Assembly: GCA_038240295.1 (NCBI GenBank)
Contig: JBBSDW010000115.1
Coordinates: 1 to 10,489, forward strand
DNA from: JABDDM01 sp038240295
GTDB lineage: Bacteria > Bacteroidota > Ignavibacteria > Palsa-1295
Reading direction: 5' to 3'
DNA length: 10,489 bases
A model generated the notes under the pieces. It was not told where the DNA came from. It saw only the letters and a list, made by a program, of their open reading frames with translations, and searched no databases. The translations under genes and the position numbers were made by a program. Below are positions 1 through 7,276 of this stretch, piece after piece. Each line of letters starts with the position of its first letter. Positions within the stretch are counted from its first letter, which is position 1.

Positions 1-101
1 ACGAATCATTGCAACCCGATTTCCCCGTAACTCCAGCGGAGCGGCCCGGCATTAGCCCCAAGCGGAAGCTTGGGGTGTTACGCGATCGCGGGAAGATCCT
101 C
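1..101 (+). repeat. Truncated copy of the palindromic composite (A arm and linker only)
   Basis: Bases 27-75 are a 49-bp 'A arm'. It begins GTAA (GTAG in the other copies), then a hairpin of CTCC-AGC-GGAG, then a second hairpin CCCCAAGC-GGAA-GCTTGGGG. The linker at 76-100 contains the perfect palindrome CGCGATCGCG (81-90). The copy stops at GATCC, where complete copies continue into the B arm, and the next copy starts at 102. Bases 3-26 match the 24-bp spacer seen between copies at 10323-10346. Bases 1-2 (AC) therefore probably end another copy lying just outside the window. No protein is likely to be encoded here. Confidence 0.8.
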
Positions 102-200
102 GTAGCTCCAGAGGAGCGGCCCATCAATAGCCCCAAGCGGAAGCTTGGGGTTTTGCGTCAGCACGTGATGATCCCCGCACCGCATCGCGGTCGCGCCTTT
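102..200 (+). repeat. Left arms (A and B) of the transposase-bearing element
   Basis: The A arm (102-150) starts GTAG and holds hairpin 1, GCTCC-AGA-GGAGC, and hairpin 2, CCCCAAGC-GGAA-GCTTGGGG. The linker contains CGT-CAGC-ACG. The B arm (171-200) contains the hairpin ACCGC-ATC-GCGGT and ends in GCGCCTTT, directly abutting the 3' end of the transposase gene. The copy at 859-957 differs from it at only a couple of bases. Confidence 0.85.
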
Positions 201-201
201 T

Positions 202-663
202 TCAATTCAATTCTTCGAACCCATATTCCTCGATGTATTCGATCTTATTGCGCTCGCAAAACGATCGGAATTCCTCACCGAACGATAATTTTCGGTGGTG
301 TTCCTTTTGATTCGCGATGTATGCCCGAACATCATCCACATGACTCGGCGAGCAGGAGACGGCACCGAAGCCGTGCTGCCATTCAAATCGCCGCCTGACG
401 ACGCCCGCTTCATTCAACAATTTTGAGGAGTTTGCTTTGATATCACGGACGAGGTCGGAGATGGATTGAGTCGGATGAAGCCGAACAAGGATGTGCAAAT
501 GATCGACTGCGCCGCCGATTTCCACCGTTACATTTTTGCGCGTATTGATGATTCCGGTAACGAAGGGGTAGAGGTGTTTCTCAATCTCTTCGGTGATTCG
601 CGCCTCGCGAAATTTTGCAGCGAAGATGAGATGCAGATAGATAGCAGTGAAGTTGTTTGCCAT
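202..663 (-). CDS. tnpA: IS200-like / REP-associated HUH (Y1) transposase
   Basis: This 153-residue protein matches the Y1_Tnp single-domain transposases in length and motifs. These enzymes nick single-stranded DNA at hairpin-marked ends through a covalent phosphotyrosine link. Numbering from the ATG at 661-663, the metal-binding HUH motif is H55-L-H57 within VDHLHIL. The probable catalytic tyrosine is Y115 in RAYIANQKEHH. The typical family N terminus (ANNFTAIYLHLIF) and the WQHGFGAVS segment are present. An in-frame TTG two codons upstream (667-669) is possible, but the ATG fits the family better. No Shine-Dalgarno sequence is evident. The frame is intact and the key residues are retained, so the enzyme could be active. 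The gene lies between the B and B' arms of a palindromic composite, which are the likely substrates. It could be a classical IS200 TnpA or a RAYT; sequence reading alone does not separate the two. Confidence 0.9.
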   Translation of the reverse strand: MANNFTAIYLHLIFAAKFREARITEEIEKHLYPFVTGIINTRKNVTVEIGGAVDHLHILVRLHPTQSISDLVRDIKANSSKLLNEAGVVRRRFEWQHGFGAVSCSPSHVDDVRAYIANQKEHHRKLSFGEEFRSFCERNKIEYIEEYGFEELN

Positions 664-697
664 CTGCAAAATTAATAAATATTCGAGAGTATTCGCG

Positions 698-794
698 AAA
701 AAGGCCCGGCCGCGCTGCGGCGTTCGAACCGTCGCAATGCGTCAACCCCACGCTCCCGCGTGGGGCTAGCGATAGGCCGCTCCTACGGAGCTAC
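698..794 (+). repeat. Right arms (B' and A') of the transposase-bearing element
   Basis: The B' arm (698-730) carries the hairpin GCCGC-GCT-GCGGC and ends in TTCGAACC. The A' arm (746-794) carries CCCCACGC-TCCC-GCGTGGGG and GCTCC-TAC-GGAGC and ends in CTAC. Compared with the A arm, the second stem has A-C/G-T in place of A-A/T-T. Pairing is kept by changes on both sides. The arms lie upstream of the transposase start codon and may include its promoter, but I see no convincing -10/-35 pair. Confidence 0.8.
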
Positions 795-858
795 GAATCA
801 TCGCAGCGCCATTTGAAATACATTCGAGATTCCGGACATTTCGGGTGGCAATATCCCC
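795..858. other. Spacer between two composite elements
   Basis: These 64 bp separate the A' end of one element from the A end of the next. They begin GAATCATCGCA and end TATCCCC, echoing the outer parts of the 24-bp spacers at 3-26 and 10323-10346. The extra middle sequence is not repeated elsewhere in the window. I see no gene in it. Confidence 0.6.
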
Positions 859-1070
859 GTAGCTCCAGCGGAGCGGCCCATCAATAGCCCCAAGCGGAAG
901 CTTGGGGTTTTGCGTCAGCACGTGAAGATCCCCGCACCGCATCGCGGTCGCGCCTTTGCTGACCGCATCATTCCAAAAGGCCCGGCCGCGCTGCGGCGTT
1001 CGACCCAAACACCTCGCTCGTCCCCAGGCTCCCGCGTGGGGCTAATGCTGGGCCGCTCCGCTGGAGCTAC
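859..1070 (+). mobile_element. Non-autonomous copy of the palindromic composite (17-bp core)
   Basis: This 212-bp copy is complete at both ends. It consists of A arm (859-907), linker (908-927), B arm (928-957), core GCTGACCGCATCATTCC (958-974), B' arm (975-1005), linker and A' arm (1022-1070). It begins GTAG and ends CTAC. It has no coding capacity: the frames that stay open across it encode repeat-derived, low-complexity peptides. It starts 64 bp after the transposase-bearing copy and ends 54 bp before the nuoN stop codon. It may therefore also form the 3' end of the nuo transcript, since no separate intrinsic terminator is visible there. Mobilisation in trans by the adjacent transposase is inferred from the shared arms. 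Confidence 0.8.
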
Positions 1071-1124
1071 GAAATGGCGAACGCTTCTTTGGAGCTATGC
1101 AAGGTGCCAGCTGAAGGGAGTCGC

Positions 1125-2663
1125 TTAAGGCTGCACGAAGAAATTCTGTACGACGCCGGTCATGATTGCGGGAAAAACTCCGAGGACAAGTAATCCAACC
1201 GCCGCAAGTACGAGCGCGGTCCACGCGCCTCCGGTCCCTGCGATTGCCACAGTCGAGCCGCTTACAACAGGCGTGACCGATACATGCCCGACCTCGGTAC
1301 CATAGGCAGTATCGCCCTGTTCGCGGAAATACATCAGCACGATGAGGCGCAAATAGAAGTAGACCGAGACCAAACTTGCGAGCACACCAACGACTGCGAA
1401 CGGTGTGAGTCCGGCGCGGATGGTGGCTGCAAAGAGATAATACTTTCCGAAAAATCCGCCGAACGGTGGAATGCCTGCGAGCGAGAGCATCATGATCATC
1501 ATGATGAATGCGAGCATCGGCTTGCGGCGGGCGAGTCCGGCGTAATCTTTCAACTCGAGTCCGCCACCCGCTTCCTTCTCGATATGCGCGACGACACCGA
1601 ACGCACCGATCTGCATCAGCGTGTAAACCGTCAGATAAACCGCCACTGCGCGCGAACCTTCGGCGTTCAGCGTTGCGACGCCAAGAAGTAAATAACCAGC
1701 ATGGGCGATGCTGCTATACGCGAGCATTCGCTTAACATTCGATTGCGACAGCGCGGTTACGTTACCGTAGATCATCGATCCGACGGCAAGTGCGCAAAGA
1801 ATAATCTGCAGTTTGTTGGCGGCAGCGCTGTTCGCTGCGATCGGCGCGAACGCGACATCGAATACAAGAATAAGAGCGCTAAACGCACCCGCCTTGCCAG
1901 CAGTCGACATGAACCCACTAACCACGGTCGGTGCGCCATCATATACATCGGGCACCCACTGATGGAATGGGAATGCTGCGATCTTAAACGCAAATCCAAC
2001 AAGCAGCATCGCGGTGCCCATCCAGAAGATCGGAGTTGATAACACTCGTGCCGCATCGACAGGATTCGAAAGAAGCTTGTGCATCACATCGAGGTTCGTC
2101 GATCCGAAACTTCCATAAAGGAGCGCAATGCCATAAAGGAAAAATCCGGCCGAGAACGAACCGAGAAGAAAATACTTCAGCGCCGCTTCATTCGAGCGAA
2201 GGCGTTTGCGGAAGAGACCTGCCATCACATAAAACGCGATCGACATCGTCTCAAGCCCAAGGAACGTCACAACAAGATCGACCGCCGAAGCGAGCATTAC
2301 CATTCCGCACGCGGAAAAAAGTACGAGCGCGGCGAACTCACCGATCACAACTTCTTCGTCTTTCAAATAGCGCTCGGCAAGCAACACGGCGAGGATCGCG
2401 GCCACCGAAAAAATAATCGCATAAAAATTACCATAGGTCCCGTCGAGCAGCATTCCACGAAATGCTCGACCCGAATGATCGATGTTGCAGACGGCGGCTG
2501 CGATCGCACCGAGTGAGCCCAGGACGGCGATCGTAAGCGGAATTCTTGACGGACGCTTTTCGAATGCATCCCACATAAGCACGATCATACCCGTTGCTGC
2601 CAGCACGAGTAGCGGCAGAACAGCGATAAGATCGGCGCAGGAAACTTGTGTGATCGTTGACAC
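1125..2663 (-). CDS. nuoN: NADH-quinone oxidoreductase subunit N
   Basis: This is an antiporter-like membrane subunit of respiratory complex I. It forms one of the proton channels of the membrane arm, driven by quinone reduction at the junction with the peripheral arm. The 512-residue protein is hydrophobic throughout and of usual length for the family. The key charged residues are visible: E138 in the GLETMSIAFYVMAG helix, K227 in FAFKIAAFPFHQWVPDVYDG, and K257 in STAGKAGAF. These correspond to E133, K217 and K247 of E. coli NuoN. The start is GTG (2661-2663) with no clear ribosome binding site; the next in-frame ATG (M26) would cut into the first helix. It is the last gene of the operon, 35 bp after nuoM, and is followed by the repeat cluster. 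Confidence 0.96.
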   Translation of the reverse strand: MSTITQVSCADLIAVLPLLVLAATGMIVLMWDAFEKRPSRIPLTIAVLGSLGAIAAAVCNIDHSGRAFRGMLLDGTYGNFYAIIFSVAAILAVLLAERYLKDEEVVIGEFAALVLFSACGMVMLASAVDLVVTFLGLETMSIAFYVMAGLFRKRLRSNEAALKYFLLGSFSAGFFLYGIALLYGSFGSTNLDVMHKLLSNPVDAARVLSTPIFWMGTAMLLVGFAFKIAAFPFHQWVPDVYDGAPTVVSGFMSTAGKAGAFSALILVFDVAFAPIAANSAAANKLQIILCALAVGSMIYGNVTALSQSNVKRMLAYSSIAHAGYLLLGVATLNAEGSRAVAVYLTVYTLMQIGAFGVVAHIEKEAGGGLELKDYAGLARRKPMLAFIMMIMMLSLAGIPPFGGFFGKYYLFAATIRAGLTPFAVVGVLASLVSVYFYLRLIVLMYFREQGDTAYGTEVGHVSVTPVVSGSTVAIAGTGGAWTALVLAAVGLLVLGVFPAIMTGVVQNFFVQP

Positions 2664-2698
2664 GTGAATTATTTCAAGATCAGATTATTGTCGAATTA

Positions 2699-4324
2699 TC
2701 ATCGAACAACTCCCGGCCGTGGTTGCGTCGCGGCTGGTTGCGGTAACGCATTCGCAGGCATCACCACCCCCGACTTCTGCTGCAATAAGTCATCGGAAAG
2801 CTTATAGATCGACGACTGGCTGACCGCGAGAAAATTCATGGGCCGAAGTCCGATCCAAAGCATCAAGATCACCATTGGAATAACGGCAACCAGCTCTCGC
2901 CAGGAGAGATCGGAAATTCCATGACCGTGGCTACGACTGATCGGACTCGATACGACGGAATGGGAATCATGGCTTGGCGGGCTCTCTCCCTTTGCCGTTC
3001 CGAAAACAAAACGCTGGTACATCCATAATAGATAGACGGCCGCGAGAATGTCTCCGGTCGCACTGAAGATCGCGTAGGACCAGCTGCCGAGCACAATTGA
3101 TTGATAGGCGCCCATCATCGTTAGATACTCACCCACAAATCCATTTAGCCCCGGCAAGCCTGCGCTTGCAAAAACTGCGATGCCAAAAAAGACGACGAAG
3201 AGTGGCACGGTGCGAGCAAGGCCGCCGTATTCGGAAATCTCTCGTGTGTGCCGGCGATCGTACATCATTCCGAACATCAGAAAGAGCATCCCTGTCGAGA
3301 CACCGTGATTGACCATCTGGATGACCGCGCCCTGCAGGCCTTCACGCGTCATCGAGAAGATTCCGAGCACGATGAATCCCATGTGCGTGACGCTCGAATA
3401 GGCGATGAGCTTTTTGATATCGGTTTGCACCATCGCGACGAGCGCTCCATAGATGATGCCGATCACTGCGAGCGTAGTCATGATCCACGCATAATCGAAG
3501 CTCGCTTGCGGAAAGAATCCGAGGTTAAAGCGAATGAGCCCATAGGTACCCATCTTGAGCAGCACGCCCGCGAGAATCACGGAACCGGCAGTCGGTGCTT
3601 CAACGTGCGCGTCGGGCAGCCAGGTGTGCAATGGAAAGAGTGGCACCTTGATTGCGAAAGAAAGTGCGAACGCCAAAAAGAGATAGTGCTGCGTGTCGAT
3701 CGGCAGCGCGTGACTAACCGAATAAAGCTTTGTGATGTCGGTCGTGAATTCACCCAACTGTCTACCAGCTTCAACTCCAAGCCAGATGATAGCAACGAGC
3801 ATCAGGAGCGAACCCGACATCGTAAAGATGAAGAACTTCACTGCCGAATAGATCCGTCGCTTGCCGCCCCAGAGTCCGATGATGAAATACATCGGGATGA
3901 GCACGACCTCCCAGAATACATAGAAGAGAAAAAGATCGAGCGAAAGAAACACGCCAATCATTCCTGATTCAAGCAACATCAGGAGCGCCATGAACGCCGG
4001 CACGCTCTTCGTCACCGAATTCCACGTGCCGATGAGCGTGATGACCATGAGGAAGGTGGTCAAGAGCACGAGCATCATCGACATCCCATCGACGCCGACG
4101 AAATAGGAAAGATGCAAGCCGGGCAATACGACCCACTGAAACTGCTCTTTCAGATCAAAGCCCGTAAGGCTCGAATTGAACTGCGTATAGACAATGAGCG
4201 AAATGGCAAACGTAACGAGTGCAGTCGTGAGCGCAACGATCTTCGCGGCAACAGCCGTCCGCATCGCGAGCGCTGCAAGCGCGCCGATGAGCGGGAAAAA
4301 GATAAGGAGAGAAAGAATACCCAT
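2699..4324 (-). CDS. nuoM: NADH-quinone oxidoreductase subunit M
   Basis: This is an antiporter-like proton-pumping subunit of complex I, located in the inner membrane between NuoN and NuoL. It has 541 residues. The conserved glutamate is E139 (LFYVFWEVVLIPMY). The channel lysines are K226 (FAIKVPLFPLHTWLPDAH) and K257 (GVLLKMGTYG). All match the E. coli pattern (E144, K234, K265). The ATG start has an AGGA element six bases upstream, one of the few recognisable ribosome binding sites here. It begins 11 bp after the nuoL stop. Two oddities: a Ser/His/Pro-rich hydrophilic stretch between the last membrane helices, following RFVFGTAKG, and a Pro/Ala/Gln-rich C-terminal tail. Most NuoM proteins are shorter at these points. 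Confidence 0.97.
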   Translation of the reverse strand: MGILSLLIFFPLIGALAALAMRTAVAAKIVALTTALVTFAISLIVYTQFNSSLTGFDLKEQFQWVVLPGLHLSYFVGVDGMSMMLVLLTTFLMVITLIGTWNSVTKSVPAFMALLMLLESGMIGVFLSLDLFLFYVFWEVVLIPMYFIIGLWGGKRRIYSAVKFFIFTMSGSLLMLVAIIWLGVEAGRQLGEFTTDITKLYSVSHALPIDTQHYLFLAFALSFAIKVPLFPLHTWLPDAHVEAPTAGSVILAGVLLKMGTYGLIRFNLGFFPQASFDYAWIMTTLAVIGIIYGALVAMVQTDIKKLIAYSSVTHMGFIVLGIFSMTREGLQGAVIQMVNHGVSTGMLFLMFGMMYDRRHTREISEYGGLARTVPLFVVFFGIAVFASAGLPGLNGFVGEYLTMMGAYQSIVLGSWSYAIFSATGDILAAVYLLWMYQRFVFGTAKGESPPSHDSHSVVSSPISRSHGHGISDLSWRELVAVIPMVILMLWIGLRPMNFLAVSQSSIYKLSDDLLQQKSGVVMPANALPQPAATQPRPGVVR

Positions 4325-4335
4325 TTAATCCTATC

Positions 4336-6288
4336 TCAGAAGATCATCAAATAACTAATCACTGCAAGCAAGCCGACGACGATCATCACTGCGTAATTCT
4401 GCACCATCCCGGTCTGGATCCTTCGAACGATGCTGCTCGCTCCGCCGGTGACTGAGGCAAGTCCGTTGACAAAGCCATCGATGATCTTCACATCGACGAT
4501 TCGATAAAGAAAGCGATCGCTGACTGCATACGTTGGCTGCACGATGAGCTTGTCGTAGGCCTCATCGACATAAAATTTGTTGAGCGCAATTCGGTACGGG
4601 GTGCCGAGCGTCGCTTCTTCGCGCGCGAGCGTCGTCCGCTTCTTATAATAGCGCATCGCAAGCAGGATGCCGCAGATCGCGATCACGACCGATGTAACCA
4701 TGAGCGCGATCTCAAGTCCAGCGCCGGCTTCCGTGAACGAGACCTGCGCAGTTTGCTCGCCTTGTTCGAGCACCGGAGCGAGCCAGTGTTCAAGACCTGC
4801 TCCCCCGCCGAGCACGCCCGGGATGTTGAGAAATCCGGCAAGGATCGAGAGCGCCGCGAGTATGATGAGCGGCACGGTCATGTGCCAGCTAACTTCGTGC
4901 GGCGTGTGATGATGCGCATCGAAGCGCTCTTTGCCGTAGAACGTAAGGAATACTACGCGGAACATGTAGAATGCCGTCATGAGCGCGGCGATTGCGCCCA
5001 TTGCCCAGAGCAGCGCACTGCCATGACTAAAGGCATTCCAGAGAATTTCATCTTTGGAAAAGAAGCCGGAGAATGGCGGAATTCCGGAGATCGCAAGCGT
5101 CGCGATCATGAAGGTCCAGAAGGTGATCGGCAGATATTTCTTGAGTCCGCCCATCTTCTGCATGTCCTGCTCGTGATGCATCGCTTCGATCAGCGCACCC
5201 GCACCGAGGAACAGACACGCCTTAAAGAACGCGTGCGTCATCACATGAAAGACGCCGGCCGTGAATGCACCAACCCCGAGCGCGAGGAACATGTAACCCA
5301 ACTGCGATACTGTGGAATACGCAAGCACCTTCTTTATATCATTCTGGAAGATGCCGATGACCGCAGCGAATACCGCGGTTGTTGCACCAACAGCCGCAAC
5401 GACTCCCATCGTTACCGGCGAGAGTGCGAAGAACATATTCGAGCGAGCAACGAGAAAGATGCCGCTCGTGACCATGGTTGCAGCGTGGATCAGCGCCGAA
5501 ACAGGTGTCGGACCAGCCATCGCGTCCGGCAGCCAAACATAAAGCGGGATCTGCGCGCTCTTGCCTGTGCACCCGAGAAAAAGCATGAGTGTGATGAAGC
5601 CCATCGTCCAGTCACTCGAGTGCATTCCCGCGACAACTCCGAGATGTTTCGTGCCGTCGATGACGTTGCTGCCCGATCCGAGTAGATCGAGATAATTGAG
5701 GCTTCCATAGGCAGCGAGCATCGCTCCCATCGCGACGATGAATCCAAAGTCACCGATACGATTTACGATAAATGCCTTCTTTGCCGCGTCGGTATTTTTC
5801 TTTTCTTCGTACCAGAAACCGATCAGCAGATAACTGCAAAGTCCGACGCCCTCCCATCCGACGAATGTCCAGAGAAAATTATCGGCCATGACAAGCTGGA
5901 GCATCATGACGATGAAGAGGTTCAGATAGGTGAAGAATCGCGCAAAGCTGCGATCATTCTTCATGTAGCCGATCGAATAGAGATGGATCAGCGTGCCGAC
6001 GCCCGTGATCACGAGCATGAAGATGATCGAAAGCTGATCGATCAAAAAGCTGATGCCAACATGGATCCTGCCGACGTCCAGCCAATTCGCAAGCACATAA
6101 TGGATACCGCGATCGTCGGCGGGCTTGCCCATCATCTCAACGAACAATCCAGCCGAGACGACAAAACTCACGAACACCGCAAACGTCGCGATCCAACCCG
6201 AAAGCTTTCCGATACGCGATCCGAAGAACACGTTAATAAGGAAGCCCACAAGCGGAGCAAAGACGATGACGGGTATCAGTTGAGTCAC
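4336..6288 (-). CDS. nuoL: NADH-quinone oxidoreductase subunit L
   Basis: This is the distal antiporter-like subunit of complex I. Its long C-terminal amphipathic helix runs along the membrane arm and braces NuoM and NuoN. It has 650 residues, slightly longer than E. coli NuoL. Visible key residues are E146 (TFVGWEGVGLCSYLLIGFWY), D180 (NRIGDFGF), K243 (GCTGKSAQIPLYVWLPDAM) and H268 (LIHAATMVTSG). The last roughly 110 residues carry a charged, helical region and a final hydrophobic anchor, as expected for the lateral helix. The start is GTG (6286-6288), 23 bp after nuoK, with no strong Shine-Dalgarno sequence. The N terminus (TQLIPVIVFAPLVGFLIN) fits the family, so a longer start is not needed. 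A long reverse-frame ORF inside it is a shadow. Confidence 0.97.
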   Translation of the reverse strand: MTQLIPVIVFAPLVGFLINVFFGSRIGKLSGWIATFAVFVSFVVSAGLFVEMMGKPADDRGIHYVLANWLDVGRIHVGISFLIDQLSIIFMLVITGVGTLIHLYSIGYMKNDRSFARFFTYLNLFIVMMLQLVMADNFLWTFVGWEGVGLCSYLLIGFWYEEKKNTDAAKKAFIVNRIGDFGFIVAMGAMLAAYGSLNYLDLLGSGSNVIDGTKHLGVVAGMHSSDWTMGFITLMLFLGCTGKSAQIPLYVWLPDAMAGPTPVSALIHAATMVTSGIFLVARSNMFFALSPVTMGVVAAVGATTAVFAAVIGIFQNDIKKVLAYSTVSQLGYMFLALGVGAFTAGVFHVMTHAFFKACLFLGAGALIEAMHHEQDMQKMGGLKKYLPITFWTFMIATLAISGIPPFSGFFSKDEILWNAFSHGSALLWAMGAIAALMTAFYMFRVVFLTFYGKERFDAHHHTPHEVSWHMTVPLIILAALSILAGFLNIPGVLGGGAGLEHWLAPVLEQGEQTAQVSFTEAGAGLEIALMVTSVVIAICGILLAMRYYKKRTTLAREEATLGTPYRIALNKFYVDEAYDKLIVQPTYAVSDRFLYRIVDVKIIDGFVNGLASVTGGASSIVRRIQTGMVQNYAVMIVVGLLAVISYLMIF

Positions 6289-6311
6289 GTAGTGGCTGTT
6301 CCCTGGTTTGC

Positions 6312-6614
6312 TTAAAGTTTTAAGAGATTGATCTGGTCGATCTCGACCGTTTCTTTATTGCGGAAGAGCGAGATCACGATCGCAAGTCCGACGGCGGCTT
6401 CTGCTGCGGCGACGGTCATGACGAAGAAGACGAGAATCTGGCCCGTCTGATCGCCCAAAAATTGCGAGAATGCGATGAGTGTCAGATTGACCGAATTGAG
6501 CATGAGCTCGATGCACATAAAGATGATGATCGCGTTTCGGCGAAAAAGCACGCCCGCTGCGCCGATCATAAATAGGACAGCGCTGACTGCGAGATAGTCG
6601 GTCAGTGATGTCAT
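6312..6614 (-). CDS. nuoK: NADH-quinone oxidoreductase subunit K
   Basis: This small complex I membrane subunit, homologous to MrpC and mitochondrial ND4L, contributes to the fourth proton path beside NuoJ and NuoN. It has exactly 100 residues, the usual length, with three membrane helices. The two essential glutamates are at canonical positions: E36 in CIELMLNSVNL and E72 in AAAEAAVGLAI. The ATG start (6612-6614) overlaps the nuoJ stop codon as ATGA, which implies translational coupling. nuoL follows 23 bp after the stop. Confidence 0.97.
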   Translation of the reverse strand: MTSLTDYLAVSAVLFMIGAAGVLFRRNAIIIFMCIELMLNSVNLTLIAFSQFLGDQTGQILVFFVMTVAAAEAAVGLAIVISLFRNKETVEIDQINLLKL

Positions 6615-7120
6615 ACGATCCGTTTCTTGGCAAGGATGATCGCACCGACAGCAGCTGAGATCAGGATAATCGAAGCCATTTCGAATGGGAAGGAATAACT
6701 CGTATAGAGCGTCTGACCGATCGATTCCGTTGTGCCAAGCAGCGAAGCATTCTGGTTGATCGTTTGCGGCAATTTGTCATGCGACATAAAAATCGCGGCA
6801 AGCAGTTGCGCGAGAATCCCAAAGGCTGCAAGCAATCCAGCCACTGTTTTCCAGTTGCCGCCAATCTTGAAATCTTCAGGCGAAAGATTGAGGAGCATGA
6901 TCACGAAGAGGACGAGCATCATGATGGCACCGGCGTAAACGGCGATCTGAACGATTGCGAGGAATTGCGCGTGAAGCGTGAGGTAAAGACCCGAGAGGCA
7001 GATGAGCGTCAGGACGAGCATCATGGCGCTCATGATTGCGCTTTTTCGAGTAACGCATAGGAGCCCAAAGGCCACAGCCCCTGTACTCAAGATCCAAAAA
7101 ATGATCTCACCAATCCCCAT
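6611..7120 (-). CDS. nuoJ: NADH-quinone oxidoreductase subunit J
   Basis: This complex I membrane subunit (ND6 homologue) has a third helix that undergoes the pi-bulge rotation linking quinone reduction to proton channels. From the ATG at 7118-7120 it has 169 residues, the normal length. The signature helix is AIVQIAVYAGAIMMLVLFVIML with the conserved tyrosine at residue 62. The frame is open upstream to a TTG at 7157-7159, which would add 13 residues (ending SSFLCARL) that do not resemble NuoJ N termini, so the ATG is preferred. It is the first gene of this operon, and the usual upstream partner nuoI is absent. A promoter candidate lies about 140 bp upstream. The overlap with nuoK is 4 bp. 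Confidence 0.95.
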   Translation of the reverse strand: MGIGEIIFWILSTGAVAFGLLCVTRKSAIMSAMMLVLTLICLSGLYLTLHAQFLAIVQIAVYAGAIMMLVLFVIMLLNLSPEDFKIGGNWKTVAGLLAAFGILAQLLAAIFMSHDKLPQTINQNASLLGTTESIGQTLYTSYSFPFEMASIILISAAVGAIILAKKRIV

Positions 7121-7147
7121 CAATCTGGCGCAAAGAAAAGAAGAAGA

Positions 7148-7189
7148 CACCCGAATCAAAAGCCGGACTGCCTAACGCAAAATCGGGTG
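7148..7189 (-). other. Leader hairpin upstream of nuoJ
   Basis: The 7-bp arms CACCCGA and TCGGGTG (7148-7154 and 7183-7189) are perfectly complementary around a 28-base loop. They lie between the candidate nuoJ promoter and the nuoJ start codon. They could fold in the mRNA leader. No U-tract follows, so this is not a terminator. A role in regulation is speculative. Confidence 0.35.
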
Positions 7190-7258
7190 AGATTTCTCCC
7201 GCGAAATTTTTGAGCGGAAGTTTTTAGGGATTCACACGATGACTTTGTCGTAAGTCAG

Positions 7259-7276
7259 CGTGGGATCATACCCACG
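7259..7276. promoter_or_regulatory. Inverted repeat enclosing the -10 hexamer (possible operator)
   Basis: CGTGGG-ATCATA-CCCACG is a perfect 6-bp inverted repeat whose 6-base centre is exactly the -10 hexamer (TATGAT on the minus strand) of the candidate nuo promoter. Dyad symmetry centred on a -10 box is a common layout for a repressor operator. No U-tract follows on either strand, which argues against a terminator. The binding protein is unknown. Confidence 0.45.

Larger units (their letters stand above)
102..794 (+). mobile_element. Composite palindromic element carrying an IS200-like transposase gene
   Basis: This 693-bp unit has inverted ends. It consists of A arm (102-150), linker (151-170), B arm (171-200), transposase gene on the minus strand (202-663), B' arm (698-730), linker, and A' arm (746-794). 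The outer ends read GTAG on the left and CTAC on the right. Each outer arm holds two hairpins. Arms with the same order and lengths flank a 17-bp core at 859-1070. The 497 bp at 201-697 occupy the position of that core. The structure resembles a REP/BIME with its REP-associated tyrosine transposase: known REPs carry a GTAG-type tetranucleotide at the foot of a hairpin. Assignment to that class, rather than to a plain IS200 element, is inference. Confidence 0.75.

Noticed and set aside
9..398. ORF encoding repeated peptides such as APAERPGISPKRKLGVLR
   Set aside because: The peptide repeats are translations of the palindromic DNA arms, and the frame then runs antisense through the transposase gene.
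27..1070. CRISPR array
   Set aside because: The repeats are 49 bp but irregularly spaced, occur in both orientations, are internally palindromic and have no cas genes nearby.
657..1128. Several ORFs of 60-80 codons over the repeat cluster
   Set aside because: They follow the palindromic arms in different frames, and nothing outside the repeat is protein-like.
3248..3967. 239-codon plus-strand ORF opposite nuoM
   Set aside because: It lies wholly inside the well-supported nuoM gene. Its product is dominated by His, Asp, Glu and Arg, typical of a shadow frame of hydrophobic codons.
4753..5685. 310-codon plus-strand ORF opposite nuoL
   Set aside because: It is fully antisense to nuoL, highly charged, and without recognisable domains; it is a shadow of membrane-protein codons.
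7121..7159. TTG start extending nuoJ by 13 residues
   Set aside because: The added residues do not resemble NuoJ N termini, and the ATG at 7118-7120 gives the normal length.
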